From positions 3,625 through 67,624 of the forward strand of contig CAJODR010000002.1 in assembly GCA_905233275.1 (NCBI GenBank): a DNA stretch of 64,000 nucleotides. Reading direction: 5' to 3'. The notes below the pieces were generated by a model. The model had not been told where the DNA came from, searched no databases, and was given only the letters and a program-made list of their open reading frames with translations. Shown here in pieces: positions 36,316-44,855 of the stretch. The number at the start of each line of letters is the position of its first letter. The first letter of the stretch is position 1. The position numbers and the translations under genes were made by a program. This DNA is from an uncultured Bacteroidales bacterium. Lineage in GTDB: Bacteria; Bacteroidota; Bacteroidia; Bacteroidales; UBA932.

Positions 36316-38313
36316 TTAGCGCACTACGGCCGCCCAGCCGCCGCCGGGGGCCATTTTGACGGTGATTTTGCCGTCGGAAGGGAAGCAGACCTTCTCCTTC
36401 TTGTAGTCGCGTGCGGCGCGATGGGCGTTGGGGCCGTCGCGGAATACCTCCATGCAGCAGGCACCCTCGATGAATGACAGGTCGAGCGTCATCTCGCGCG
36501 CATTCCAGTCGGTGATGGCGCCAATGTACCAGGTGTCACCTTTGCGCTTGGCCACGGCGACGTATTCGCCGGCCTTGCCTTCGAGGGCGATGGTCTCGTC
36601 CCATACGGTCGGAACGGATGCGATGAATCCAAGGCATTCAGGCTCCCTGAGATAATTGGAAGGCGAATCGCAGAGCATGTTGAGCGGCGCGTCGAATACG
36701 ATGTACTCCGCCAGCTGGCGGCAGCGGGTGCCCTGAGACATCGCTTCAGAGTTGACATAGCGGAAATTGTTTCTCGTGGCGTTGCGCATGGCGCCCTGGG
36801 TGTAGTCAGAAGGGCCCGCAACGAGCCTGGTGAACGGAATTGTCACCTCGTATTCCACCAGGTTGATGTCATAATTCTTCTGGCCCTTGGTATTCTCGAG
36901 GCCGAAGACGCCCTCGAAATTGACGACATTGGGCCATGTCCGCTGCAGGCCGGCCGGCTTGAACGCTCCATGGAAGTCTATCATCAGATGGTACTTGGCG
37001 GCCATCTCGGCGGTGCGGCGGTAGAAATCGACCATCATCTGGTCGTCCCTGTCCATGAAGTCCACCTTGAATCCCTTGACGCCCATGGCGGAATATTCGC
37101 GGCAAGCCCGCTCCATGTCCCTCTCAAATGCCCAGAATCCGGCCCAGAGAATGAGTCCGACGCCCTTGCTCCCAGCGTACTCGCAGAGCATCGGGAGGTC
37201 GATTTCGGGGATTATCTGGAAGAGGTCGGCCTGTTTGTTGACGGCCCAGCCTTCGTCGAGGATGACGTACTCGATGCCATTCTGCGAAGCGAAGTCGATG
37301 TAGAATTTATAGGTGTCGTTGTTGATGCCGGCCTCGAAGTCGACGCCGTAGATGTTCCAGTCGTTCCACCAGTCCCAGGCGACTTTGCCGGGCTTTATCC
37401 AGCTGAAATCCAAATTCTTGTCAGGCTCGCGGCCGAGCAGCCAAGGCAGGGTGGTGGTAAGGAGGTCCTTGTCTTCGCGGGCGACTATGAGGATTCGCCA
37501 GGGGAATGATTCGCCGGGAGCGGCCTTCGCGATGTAGTCCTCGCGGGATTTGACGAGGCCCTGCAGCATGTTGTGCCCGCCCTGGACGACGTCTTTGGGG
37601 TACGGGGCGAATATCGATTCGAGCGAAGCGTCCTTGTCCTCGTTCCAGAGGTACATTCCGGGGTAGTCCAGGAGGTCGCTTTCGGTGATGCATACCTTCA
37701 TTCCGCCGGGCGCATCCAGCGTGACGGGCAGAAATGCCAGGCGACCGCTCTCCCACTGGCTGAGGGGAATGTGGTTGTACCGGGCTTCGAAGGAGGTGAA
37801 GAATTGGCATTCGACGTCGTCGCCACTCTTGCGGCAATAGGGAATAAAGCCCTCGACGTCGCTCCCGAAGCAGAATTGCGCCTCCTCGTTCCTGACGGTG
37901 AACGCCTCCTTGCGGTCTGCGACGAATCGGTACGCGGCGCCATCGTCATACGCGCGGAAGACAATCGAATACCCGCTGCAGCGAATCGCAAGCTCATTGT
38001 ACGCCTCCCGCACCTCGGCCTGGCGATAGACGACCGGCTTGACAATGCGGTCCACGCTGCTGCGCACAGCCTTTTTCACCTTGACGTTGTGGCCGAATAC
38101 CGTGCCGTCCCCGAGGGTCATCGACAGCGGTGAAGGCTCCAGCACTTTGGTCCCGGACATGCTTACTGACCAATGCGTCTCGGCGCCGGCGGTGATGTCG
38201 ACAGTCAATTGTCCCGAGGGGGATTTAAGCTGGTATGTTTTGTCGGCGGCATAGAGTCCGGCCGCGCATACGACCGCCATTGCGGCTGTCAGGAGGAGGT
38301 GCTTCCAATTCAT
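36316..38313 (-). CDS. Glycoside hydrolase family 97
   Basis: 665 residues with a signal peptide (1-22, GLYAAD). Order: N-terminal beta-sandwich (25-290), TIM barrel (300-570) and C-terminal beta domain. Barrel signatures: IKPGKVAWDWWNDWN, YVILDEGWAV, GLILWAGFW, GVKGFKVDFMDRDDQ, IDFHGAFKPAGLQRTWPNVVNFEG. The Asp in KVDFMD sits where the retaining subgroup (alpha-galactosidase type) has its nucleophile, and the inverting SusB type lacks it there. A retaining enzyme is therefore inferred; the substrate is unproven. Confidence 0.92.
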   Translation of the reverse strand: MNWKHLLLTAAMAVVCAAGLYAADKTYQLKSPSGQLTVDITAGAETHWSVSMSGTKVLEPSPLSMTLGDGTVFGHNVKVKKAVRSSVDRIVKPVVYRQAEVREAYNELAIRCSGYSIVFRAYDDGAAYRFVADRKEAFTVRNEEAQFCFGSDVEGFIPYCRKSGDDVECQFFTSFEARYNHIPLSQWESGRLAFLPVTLDAPGGMKVCITESDLLDYPGMYLWNEDKDASLESIFAPYPKDVVQGGHNMLQGLVKSREDYIAKAAPGESFPWRILIVAREDKDLLTTTLPWLLGREPDKNLDFSWIKPGKVAWDWWNDWNIYGVDFEAGINNDTYKFYIDFASQNGIEYVILDEGWAVNKQADLFQIIPEIDLPMLCEYAGSKGVGLILWAGFWAFERDMERACREYSAMGVKGFKVDFMDRDDQMMVDFYRRTAEMAAKYHLMIDFHGAFKPAGLQRTWPNVVNFEGVFGLENTKGQKNYDINLVEYEVTIPFTRLVAGPSDYTQGAMRNATRNNFRYVNSEAMSQGTRCRQLAEYIVFDAPLNMLCDSPSNYLREPECLGFIASVPTVWDETIALEGKAGEYVAVAKRKGDTWYIGAITDWNAREMTLDLSFIEGACCMEVFRDGPNAHRAARDYKKEKVCFPSDGKITVKMAPGGGWAAVVR

Positions 38314-38371
38314 ATTGATTTCTTTCTCCCGAAGATAGTGAACTTTGCTTTAAAATGCAACTTGGAATGGT

Positions 38372-38379
38372 TATATTTG
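38372..38379 (+). promoter_or_regulatory. -7 promoter box before the phosphoesterase pseudogene
   Basis: TATATTTG lies 4 bases before ATG 38384. Confidence 0.5.
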
Positions 38380-38383
38380 CCGT

Positions 38384-38565
38384 ATGAAAAGAATCATCGT
38401 CGCCACACTTCTGGGCCTATTCGCCGTTACGGCCGCTGCCCAGTCCAACCTGATTTACGGCCCCTGGGTCAGCCAGATTGGCCAGAATGGTTTCACCGTC
38501 CTTTAGGTCACTGAACAGCCCTCGCTGGACTATGTCGAGATTGCTCCCGATGACGGGAGAGTGCC
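38384..38565 (+). pseudogene. Decayed calcineurin-like phosphoesterase, 5' fragment
   Basis: A signal peptide (MKRIIVATLLGLFAVTAAAQ) is followed by GPWVSQIGQNGFTVL, then TAG at 38504-38506. Read through the stop, the frame continues VTEQPSLDYVEIAPDDG. This is the usual N-terminus of Bacteroidetes metallophosphoesterases, in which a Trp codon (TGG) stands where TAG is now. Homology stops abruptly near 38565, where an unrelated antisense fragment begins. A nonsense mutation and a deletion have both hit it. Confidence 0.65.
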
Positions 38566-38660
38566 CCCGAGGCCGATTTCAACAATATCTCTAAGTGTCT
38601 TGATGGTTAAGTTGCTGCCATCATTCTCAATTCGAGATATAAACTTACGATTATAGGTCG
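38562..38660 (-). pseudogene. XRE-family (HigA-like) antitoxin/regulator, 3' fragment
   Basis: On the minus strand the frame reads RKFISRIENDGSNLTIKTL, then RDIVEIGLGG. This is the recognition helix and end of a Cro/C1-type helix-turn-helix of the HigA/antitoxin sort. The N-terminal part is missing: upstream the frame runs into the end of the OmpA-like gene. Downstream it joins phosphoesterase DNA. It is a remnant of a larger locus that has been deleted. Confidence 0.6.
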
Positions 38661-40288
38661 TAACCGGCGAATTCGATGTCGGTGGCGACGCGGGCTTTGA
38701 GCTCGGGATCGCGGGAGGTGGCGTCGTCGAGATACTTCTTGACGTCATCGGCGCGGCCCTGGCGGGCGGCGATGATGGCCTTGAGGTAGGTGCACTTGGC
38801 GCTCTTGCAGTGGATGGCCTCTTCGGCTTTGTCGAGCTGGTCGGTGAGAATGTATGCGAGGGCGATGTTGTGGCAGCAGCCGGGAGCGTCCTTGAGGCAT
38901 TCGATGGCATCATCGTAGTTGCCGGAGAGGATGTTGATCACGCCGAGGTTGGCGTTGGCCTCGGGAGTACCGGCGGCGCGGAAATGCTTGACTGCGTCGT
39001 TCCATTCGTTCTGGCGAAGGGCGATGACTCCGAGGGCATTCTCTACGTCAGCGTCCTTCTGGAGGCCCTTGAGAGCCTTTTCTGCCTTATCGAGCTTGCC
39101 GGCGTCAATGTAGGTGGCGGCGAGATTGTATTTGGCGCGTTCGCTGCCGAATTTGTCAGCGGCCTTCTTGTAGAGGCTGATCTTCTTGTCGCTGTCCTTC
39201 ACGAGCGTGGCGGCCCTGAGGAGGGCTTCTTCGTCGAGGACGTCCATGTTTTCGTCAACCATCTTGACGAGCTCGTCGGCAGTGTAGTTCTGGTATTCGA
39301 CATTGGCGATGAAACGGGCGCGGCGGAGCTCAGGGAGCACCTCGTCCTTCAGCTCGGTGAAAACCTCGGACATGTTGCGGATCTCGTTCTCGCGGACTGC
39401 GGGATCGCTGTACATAGAAAGGACGCGGAGAATGAGGTCCTTGTCCTCGATATTGGAGGCCTTGACGAGCTCCTGGAAGCCTTCCCAGTCCTCGCCGACG
39501 CTGCGGACGGTCGGGTCGAGGCCTTCGCCTACGACCTTGTTCCATACCTTGGAGGCGCTTTCACCCCTCTTGTCGGAGAGTTTGTCGTTGAGGGACTGGT
39601 CGCCTTCCGGAGATGCGTAAGCCACGATCTCGGTGCCGACAATGACGCCGCCGGTCTCGCCAACCTCATTGAGGGAGGCCTGGAAGTCCTTGATGGACTG
39701 CGATTTGAGCTCGCTCTGGCGAACCTCGGAGCTGTTGACATTATAGAGGATCTGGCCCTCCTTGGAGACTGAGACCACTTCTTTGTATTCGTCCTGTTTG
39801 TAGGTCAGCAATCCCTGGTCCTTGACGAGCATGTAGGTCGTGTTGACGCCGTCGGCGACCTTCTTTGACGGGAGGTCGATGTCCTTGGACTTGCCTATGA
39901 CCTTGCCGCGGAGTTCGAGATAGGAGTGCTCCATGCCTTCGACGTATTCGAAACGTACGTTGTCCTTGACCGTCTGGCCCTTGGAGGAGACGACTTTGTA
40001 GTTGCCGCGGACCTTTTCGCCCTGGTAGTACAGGGGGTTCATCTTGGCCTCGCCGCCGTCATAGACGATGACGGGAGTGACCTCCACGACCGCTTTGGGG
40101 TTGAAATAATCCTTGGGATAAGTGACTGATACAGTGGCGTTGATGACACCGCCGACGGCTTCGAGAACGACGGGGTCGGAAGAGACTTTGACGTTTTCGG
40201 CCATTTTCTGCATCTTTTCCATAGAGGCGCAGGAGGCGGCTCCGGCGAGGATGACCGCTGCTGCGAGAAGACGGAATGCTGATTTCAT
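38651..40288 (-). CDS. OmpA-like/TPR lipoprotein
   Basis: 545 residues. The lipoprotein signal ends at Cys20 (AGAASC). A central OmpA-like region (VAYASPEGDQSLNDKLSDKRGESA) resembles peptidoglycan-associated domains. The C-terminal half is built of TPR-type helices (KAEKALKGLQKDADVENALGV, HFRAAGTPEANANLGVI). Such proteins are widespread in Bacteroidetes envelopes; the role is probably structural. The promoter TATATTTG is at 40329 to 40322, divergent from the sigma-54 activator gene. It appears intact, though its stop adjoins the scar at 38562-38660. Confidence 0.8.
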   Translation of the reverse strand: MKSAFRLLAAAVILAGAASCASMEKMQKMAENVKVSSDPVVLEAVGGVINATVSVTYPKDYFNPKAVVEVTPVIVYDGGEAKMNPLYYQGEKVRGNYKVVSSKGQTVKDNVRFEYVEGMEHSYLELRGKVIGKSKDIDLPSKKVADGVNTTYMLVKDQGLLTYKQDEYKEVVSVSKEGQILYNVNSSEVRQSELKSQSIKDFQASLNEVGETGGVIVGTEIVAYASPEGDQSLNDKLSDKRGESASKVWNKVVGEGLDPTVRSVGEDWEGFQELVKASNIEDKDLILRVLSMYSDPAVRENEIRNMSEVFTELKDEVLPELRRARFIANVEYQNYTADELVKMVDENMDVLDEEALLRAATLVKDSDKKISLYKKAADKFGSERAKYNLAATYIDAGKLDKAEKALKGLQKDADVENALGVIALRQNEWNDAVKHFRAAGTPEANANLGVINILSGNYDDAIECLKDAPGCCHNIALAYILTDQLDKAEEAIHCKSAKCTYLKAIIAARQGRADDVKKYLDDATSRDPELKARVATDIEFAGYDL

Positions 40289-40321
40289 ATATAATTAATT
40301 GTGTTTGGTTTTCAGTATCTA

Positions 40322-40368
40322 CAAATATAAGGATTTTTAAGATTATCTCCCAAAATTTAGTAACTTTG
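40322..40368. promoter_or_regulatory. Divergent -7 boxes, OmpA-like gene and sigma-54 activator
   Basis: Minus TATATTTG (40329 to 40322). Plus TAACTTTG (40361-40368), 7 bases before ATG 40376. Confidence 0.6.
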
Positions 40369-40375
40369 CAGCGCT

Positions 40376-41602
40376 ATGGATTCGCAGGAACTACAGAAAC
40401 TCAAAAACCAGTTCGACATCGTCGGTGCCGACCCGTCCCTCAACCTTTCGCTTGAGACGGCCGTCAAGTTCGCCCCGACCGACCTCCCGGTGCTGATCAC
40501 CGGCGAGAGCGGCGTCGGCAAGGAAAACATAGCCCGCATCATCCACCAGTACAGCCTGAGGCGCGGCGCCAAATTCATTCCCGTCAACTGCGGCGGCATT
40601 CCCGAAGGCACCATCAATTCGGAACTGTTCGGCCACGTCAGGGGCGCATTCACCGGAGCGACCGAGTCCCGCGCCGGCTACTTCGAAGAGGCAGCCAAGG
40701 GCACCATATTCCTCGATGAGATCGGCGAGATGCCGCTTGCATCCCAGGCCCTTCTCCTCCGCGTCCTGCAAAGCGGCGAATACATGAAAGTCGGCAGCTC
40801 CAAGATCGAGCACGCCGACGTCCGCATCATCGTCGCGACCAACGTCAACCTCCAGCACGCCGTCTCCCAGGGCAAATTCCGCGAGGACCTGTACTACCGC
40901 ATCTGCGCAGCCCAGATCCGCGTTCCGGCCCTGAGGGAGCGCAGGGACGACATTTACCTGCTGTTCCGCAAATTTTCCTCGGACTTCGCCGAGAAATACG
41001 GAATGTGCAAGATTTCACTGACGCATGACGCCGTCTCGCTGATACGCAATTACCGCTGGCCCGGCAACATCCGCCAGCTCCAGGGCTTCACTTCGAGCGT
41101 CACCGCTCTCGAATCCCAGAAAATCACCCCCACTTCCGGCCGCATCGAGCTCTCCGCAGCCAATCTCCTCCCCTACATGCCGAAGGAGGAAGGCGAAACG
41201 CTCCCCGCAATCGCCTCCAAAGGCGGTGATGACTCATTCTCCTCATCGGAAAAACAGATGCTCGTCAAGGCCATTCTCGACCTCAAGGGCGAAGTCGACC
41301 GCCTGAAAGAAACCGTATTCGGAGGCGCCCAGGCGCCGAATGCACTCGCACCGGTCCATCACGACGAGGCCCCCGACTGGCAGCAGGGCGAGGATCCGAT
41401 GGCCCCCGAAGTCCAGAGCCAGGAAGAGCACGAAGACGGCGGCCTCTCAGTCCACAAAGCCGAAGAAGACCTCATCCTGAAGGCCCTCGAAAAGCACGGC
41501 GGCAACCGCAAGCTGGCCGCCAAGGAACTCGGCATATCCGAAAGAACCCTCTACCGCAAACTCCCCGACAACTACCGCGGCGCCAACAAGAAAAAGTCAT
41601 GA
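40376..41602 (+). CDS. Sigma-54-dependent activator lacking a receiver domain
   Basis: 408 residues. An AAA+ domain starts almost at residue 1: Walker A GESGVGKE, the sigma-54 contact loop GAFTGA, Walker B GTIFLDEIGEM and arginine-finger region FREDLYYRI. It is followed by an acidic, disordered linker (about 295-365) and a Fis-type helix-turn-helix (NRKLAAKELGISERTLYRKL). There is no N-terminal receiver or PAS domain, so its activity must be set by another protein or by expression. It overlaps lptE by 4 bases (ATGA) and heads the activator-lptE-secG group. Confidence 0.92.
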   Translation: MDSQELQKLKNQFDIVGADPSLNLSLETAVKFAPTDLPVLITGESGVGKENIARIIHQYSLRRGAKFIPVNCGGIPEGTINSELFGHVRGAFTGATESRAGYFEEAAKGTIFLDEIGEMPLASQALLLRVLQSGEYMKVGSSKIEHADVRIIVATNVNLQHAVSQGKFREDLYYRICAAQIRVPALRERRDDIYLLFRKFSSDFAEKYGMCKISLTHDAVSLIRNYRWPGNIRQLQGFTSSVTALESQKITPTSGRIELSAANLLPYMPKEEGETLPAIASKGGDDSFSSSEKQMLVKAILDLKGEVDRLKETVFGGAQAPNALAPVHHDEAPDWQQGEDPMAPEVQSQEEHEDGGLSVHKAEEDLILKALEKHGGNRKLAAKELGISERTLYRKLPDNYRGANKKKS

Positions 41603-42102
41603 AACTCCGCCACATCATTCCCTTCCTCGCAGCGCTGCTCCTGACGGCCTCATGCGGAATATACTCGTTCAGCGGTACTTCCATCCAGCCGGACGTGTAC
41701 ACCGTGACTATCAATTACTTCGAATACAAGGCCCTCCGCGTCAACCCGTCCCTTTCCAACGACATCACCGAAGCGATGCAGGACAAGTTCCGCAAGCTCA
41801 CCCGCCTCGAGCAGGTAGACATGGACGGCGATCTCGAAATCGCCGGTGAAATCACCGGATACGACGTCAAGGCCACGGCTGTTACCGCCGACGAGGTCGC
41901 GGCGCAGAACCGCCTCACGGTCACCGTCAAGATAGCTTTCACCAACCGGAAATACCCCAACGAGGACTTCGAGAAGTCATTCTCGGCCTACGCCGATTAC
42001 GACTCGATGCAGTCGCTCGACACCGTAGAAGGCTCCCTCTGCGAAGAAATCGTCGAAAAGCTCGTCGAAGACATATTCAACGCTACGGTAGCTACATGGT
42101 AG
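41599..42102 (+). CDS. lptE: LPS-assembly lipoprotein LptE
   Basis: 167 residues with a lipoprotein signal (LLLTASC, Cys19) followed by GIYSFSGTSIQP, the typical start of Bacteroidetes LptE. LptE plugs the LptD barrel that inserts lipopolysaccharide in the outer membrane. It overlaps the sigma-54 activator gene and precedes secG, an order common in this phylum, which supports the call. Confidence 0.85.
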   Translation: MKLRHIIPFLAALLLTASCGIYSFSGTSIQPDVYTVTINYFEYKALRVNPSLSNDITEAMQDKFRKLTRLEQVDMDGDLEIAGEITGYDVKATAVTADEVAAQNRLTVTVKIAFTNRKYPNEDFEKSFSAYADYDSMQSLDTVEGSLCEEIVEKLVEDIFNATVATW

Positions 42103-42120
42103 GCTGTTTTTCAAATTTAT

Positions 42121-42152
42121 TTTGGAAAACCGGGAAAAAATTGCTTACTTTG
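42121..42152 (+). promoter_or_regulatory. secG promoter
   Basis: TTTG (42121-42124), 20-base spacer, TTACTTTG (42145-42152), one mismatch from the -7 consensus. Confidence 0.65.
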
Positions 42153-42189
42153 CAGCCCTTATCGATTTTAGGATAAAAAGATACACGAT

Positions 42190-42561
42190 ATGAACGGAAT
42201 TTTTGTAACGCTCGTCGTCCTCATCGTCATCGCCAGTGTACTCCTGTCGATCGTCATCCTGCTCCAGAGCGGCAAGGGTGAGGGCCTCGCAAGCAACTTC
42301 GTGGCAGCCAACCAGACATTCGGCGTACGCCAGACCGCAGACGGACTCGAGAAGCTCACATGGGGCCTCGTGGCATTCATTCTCGTATGCTCCATCGCCT
42401 CCAACTTCGTAAAGGGCAGCTCCAAAGTCTCCCCGGTTGACGCAGCCTCCAAGAGCGAGGCCATGCAGCAGGTACTTGGCGGCCAGACCGAAGGTTCGGG
42501 CTTCAACCAGCCCACCGAGACCACTCTTCCCATCGAAGAGGCTGAGGCAGAAGAGCTTTAA
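42190..42561 (+). CDS. secG: Protein translocase subunit SecG
   Basis: 123 residues with two membrane helices (about 5-22 and 58-76) separated by the conserved LLQSGKGEGLASNFVAANQTFGVRQ-type loop. The tail is acidic and low-complexity. SecG binds SecYE and assists preprotein transport. It has its own promoter at 42121. Confidence 0.93.
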   Translation: MNGIFVTLVVLIVIASVLLSIVILLQSGKGEGLASNFVAANQTFGVRQTADGLEKLTWGLVAFILVCSIASNFVKGSSKVSPVDAASKSEAMQQVLGGQTEGSGFNQPTETTLPIEEAEAEEL

Positions 42562-42614
42562 TGTGCCTGGCTGACATTTTGTCAGCATTCAGGTCAAGGA
42601 ATAGTATTTGACGG

Positions 42615-42646
42615 ATAGCCGTTTGTCCCCCGGGGCAGACGGCTAT
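42615..42646 (+). other. Stem-loop between secG and clpB
   Basis: ATAGCCGT (42615-42622) pairs with ACGGCTAT (42639-42646), and an inner TG-CCCC/GGGG-CA stem extends it. There is no T-run. It could end secG mRNA or lie in the clpB leader. Confidence 0.6.
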
Positions 42647-42672
42647 TACCGCATATTCCCCGGAGGGCGGAA

Positions 42673-42678
42673 AGGAGG
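42673..42678 (+). promoter_or_regulatory. Unusually strong Shine-Dalgarno sequence of clpB
   Basis: AGGAGG lies 8 bases before ATG 42687 and fixes this start. Nearly all other genes in the window lack such a site. Confidence 0.75.
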
Positions 42679-42686
42679 CACACATT

Positions 42687-44855
42687 ATGAATGAAAACAA
42701 GAATAAAACTGAATTCCTCTCCCGCTTCGCCATCAACCTCAACGACCTGGCGGCGAGAGGCAAACTCGACCCCGTGATAGGCCGCGACGACGAGATCCGC
42801 CGCGTCCTGCAGATCCTCTCCCGTAGGACCAAGAACAACCCGATCCTCGTCGGCGAACCCGGCGTAGGCAAGACTGCTATTTCCGAGGGCATCGCCCGCA
42901 AGATCGTGGACGGACAGGTCCCGGAAAACCTCAAGCACAAGACCATATATTCCCTTGATATGGGCTCACTTATCGCCGGTGCAAAGTACCAGGGCGAATT
43001 TGAGGAGCGGCTCAAGGGAGTGGTGAAGGAAGTGGTCGATTCAGACGGCGAGATTATCCTGTTCATCGACGAGATCCACACCCTCGTCGGTGCGGGAAGG
43101 ACGTCCGGTGCCATGGACGCATCCAATATTCTTAAGCCCGCGCTCGCGCGTGGCGAACTCAGGACCATCGGTTCCACCACCCACGACGAATACCAGAAGT
43201 ACTTCGAGTCCGACAAGGCTCTCGAAAGGCGTTTCCAGATAGTTCCAGTGGACGAACCGTCCCCCGCAGAATCCATCAGCATCCTCCGAGGACTGAAGGA
43301 GAAATACGAAAACCACCACCGCGTCCGCATCGAGGACGACGCGCTCATCGCGGCCGTCAACCTCTCGCACCGTTATATCTCCAACAGGTTCCTTCCGGAC
43401 AAGGCCATCGACCTCGTCGACGAGGCCGCATCCAAGCTCCGTCTGGAGATGAACAGCGTCCCTGAGCCCATCGACGACCTCCAGAGCCGCATTCGCCAGC
43501 TCGAAATCGAGAAGGAGGCCGTCAAGCGCGAAGGCACCTCGCTCAAGCTCGACAAGATTACCGCCGAGCTCGCGAGCCTCGGGGCGGAAAAAGATTCGCT
43601 GATGAAGCGCTGGGAGGAAGAAAAGACCATTCTCTCAGGTATCCAGACCGCACGCCAGCAACTCGAAGACTACCGCATCGAAGCCGACGCGGCCGAACGC
43701 ACCGGCGACTACGGAAAAGTGGCCGAACTGCGCTACGGCAAGATGCAGGAGGCCCAGAAGACCATCGACAGCCTGACCGCAAAACAGGCCGCCATCAAGG
43801 ATCCGCTCATCACCGAGGCCGTCACGCCCGAGGACATCGCGGAAGTCGTGGCCAAATGGACCGGCATTCCCGTCAAGCGCATGCTTGAGAGCGAAAAGGA
43901 GAAACTCGTCCGCATGGAAGAGGAACTCCACAAGCGCGTAATCGGGCAGGACGAGGCCATTAAGGCCGTCTCGGATGCCGTCAGAAGGTCCCGTGCAGGG
44001 CTTTCCAACGAGAAGCGCCCCATCGGCTCATTCCTCTTCATGGGCACCACCGGCGTCGGCAAGACCGAACTGGCCAAGGCTCTCGCCGAATTCCTCTTCA
44101 ACGACGAAAACATGCTGACCCGTATCGACATGTCCGAATACCAGGAGCGTCACACCGTCTCGCGTCTTGTAGGCGCCCCTCCGGGATACGTCGGATACGA
44201 CGAAGGCGGCCAGCTCACTGAGGCCGTAAGGCGCAAACCATACTCCGTCATTCTTCTCGACGAGATCGAAAAAGCCCACCCCGATGTCTTCAACGTGCTC
44301 CTGCAGGTGCTCGACGACGGCCGGCTCACCGACAACAAGGGCCGCACCGTGGACTTCAAGAACACGCTGCTCATAATGACCTCCAACGTTGGCTCCGACA
44401 TCATCCAGGGCTACATGGAGAATCTCCCCGAGGTGACCGGCATCGACACCGCCGCCATCGCCCGCCGCAGATCCATGCTGGACGAATGCAAGGGCAAGGT
44501 CCTCGACGTCCTCAAGCAGACCGTGCGTCCGGAATTCCTCAACCGAATCGACGAGATCATCATGTTCGATCCTCTCACCAAGGCTGACATCCGCGACATT
44601 CTCCGCCTGCAGATGGATGCGCTGAAGGCCCAGCTGGCCGATCAGGGCGTGGAAATCGAATTCACCCGCGCCTTCGAAGACCTCATGGTCGAAAAAGGCT
44701 ACGACCCGGTCTACGGCGCAAGGCCCGTCAAGAGGGTCATGCAGCGGGAGCTTACAAACCTCCTCGCCAAATCCATCCTCGACGGCTCGGTACGCCGCGA
44801 CAGCCGCATCTCAGTCGATGCGGATGCCGGAGGAATCGTACTTAAAAACAATTAA
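42687..44855 (+). CDS. clpB: ClpB-type disaggregase lacking the N-terminal domain
   Basis: 722 residues. AAA1 has Walker A GEPGVGKT and Walker B ILFIDEIHTLVG. A ClpB-length middle domain follows (about 245-375, coiled coil with Lys/Glu-rich helices). AAA2 has GTTGVGKTE and VILLDEIEKAHPDV. The tail has VYGARPVKRVMQREL. Canonical ClpB is about 860 residues; the roughly 150-residue Clp_N substrate-binding domain is absent. A strong ribosome site and only 125 bases to secG show this is the true start. It resembles the short isoform made from internal starts elsewhere. No ClpP-binding loop was noted. The stop overlaps the convergent C69 gene's stop in TTAA. Confidence 0.9.
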   Translation: MNENKNKTEFLSRFAINLNDLAARGKLDPVIGRDDEIRRVLQILSRRTKNNPILVGEPGVGKTAISEGIARKIVDGQVPENLKHKTIYSLDMGSLIAGAKYQGEFEERLKGVVKEVVDSDGEIILFIDEIHTLVGAGRTSGAMDASNILKPALARGELRTIGSTTHDEYQKYFESDKALERRFQIVPVDEPSPAESISILRGLKEKYENHHRVRIEDDALIAAVNLSHRYISNRFLPDKAIDLVDEAASKLRLEMNSVPEPIDDLQSRIRQLEIEKEAVKREGTSLKLDKITAELASLGAEKDSLMKRWEEEKTILSGIQTARQQLEDYRIEADAAERTGDYGKVAELRYGKMQEAQKTIDSLTAKQAAIKDPLITEAVTPEDIAEVVAKWTGIPVKRMLESEKEKLVRMEEELHKRVIGQDEAIKAVSDAVRRSRAGLSNEKRPIGSFLFMGTTGVGKTELAKALAEFLFNDENMLTRIDMSEYQERHTVSRLVGAPPGYVGYDEGGQLTEAVRRKPYSVILLDEIEKAHPDVFNVLLQVLDDGRLTDNKGRTVDFKNTLLIMTSNVGSDIIQGYMENLPEVTGIDTAAIARRRSMLDECKGKVLDVLKQTVRPEFLNRIDEIIMFDPLTKADIRDILRLQMDALKAQLADQGVEIEFTRAFEDLMVEKGYDPVYGARPVKRVMQRELTNLLAKSILDGSVRRDSRISVDADAGGIVLKNN

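Noticed and set aside
42615..42646. CIRCE or other known heat-shock operator before clpB
   Set aside because: The inverted repeat does not match TTAGCACTC-N9-GAGTGCTAA or another operator I can name. It is kept only as an unexplained stem-loop.
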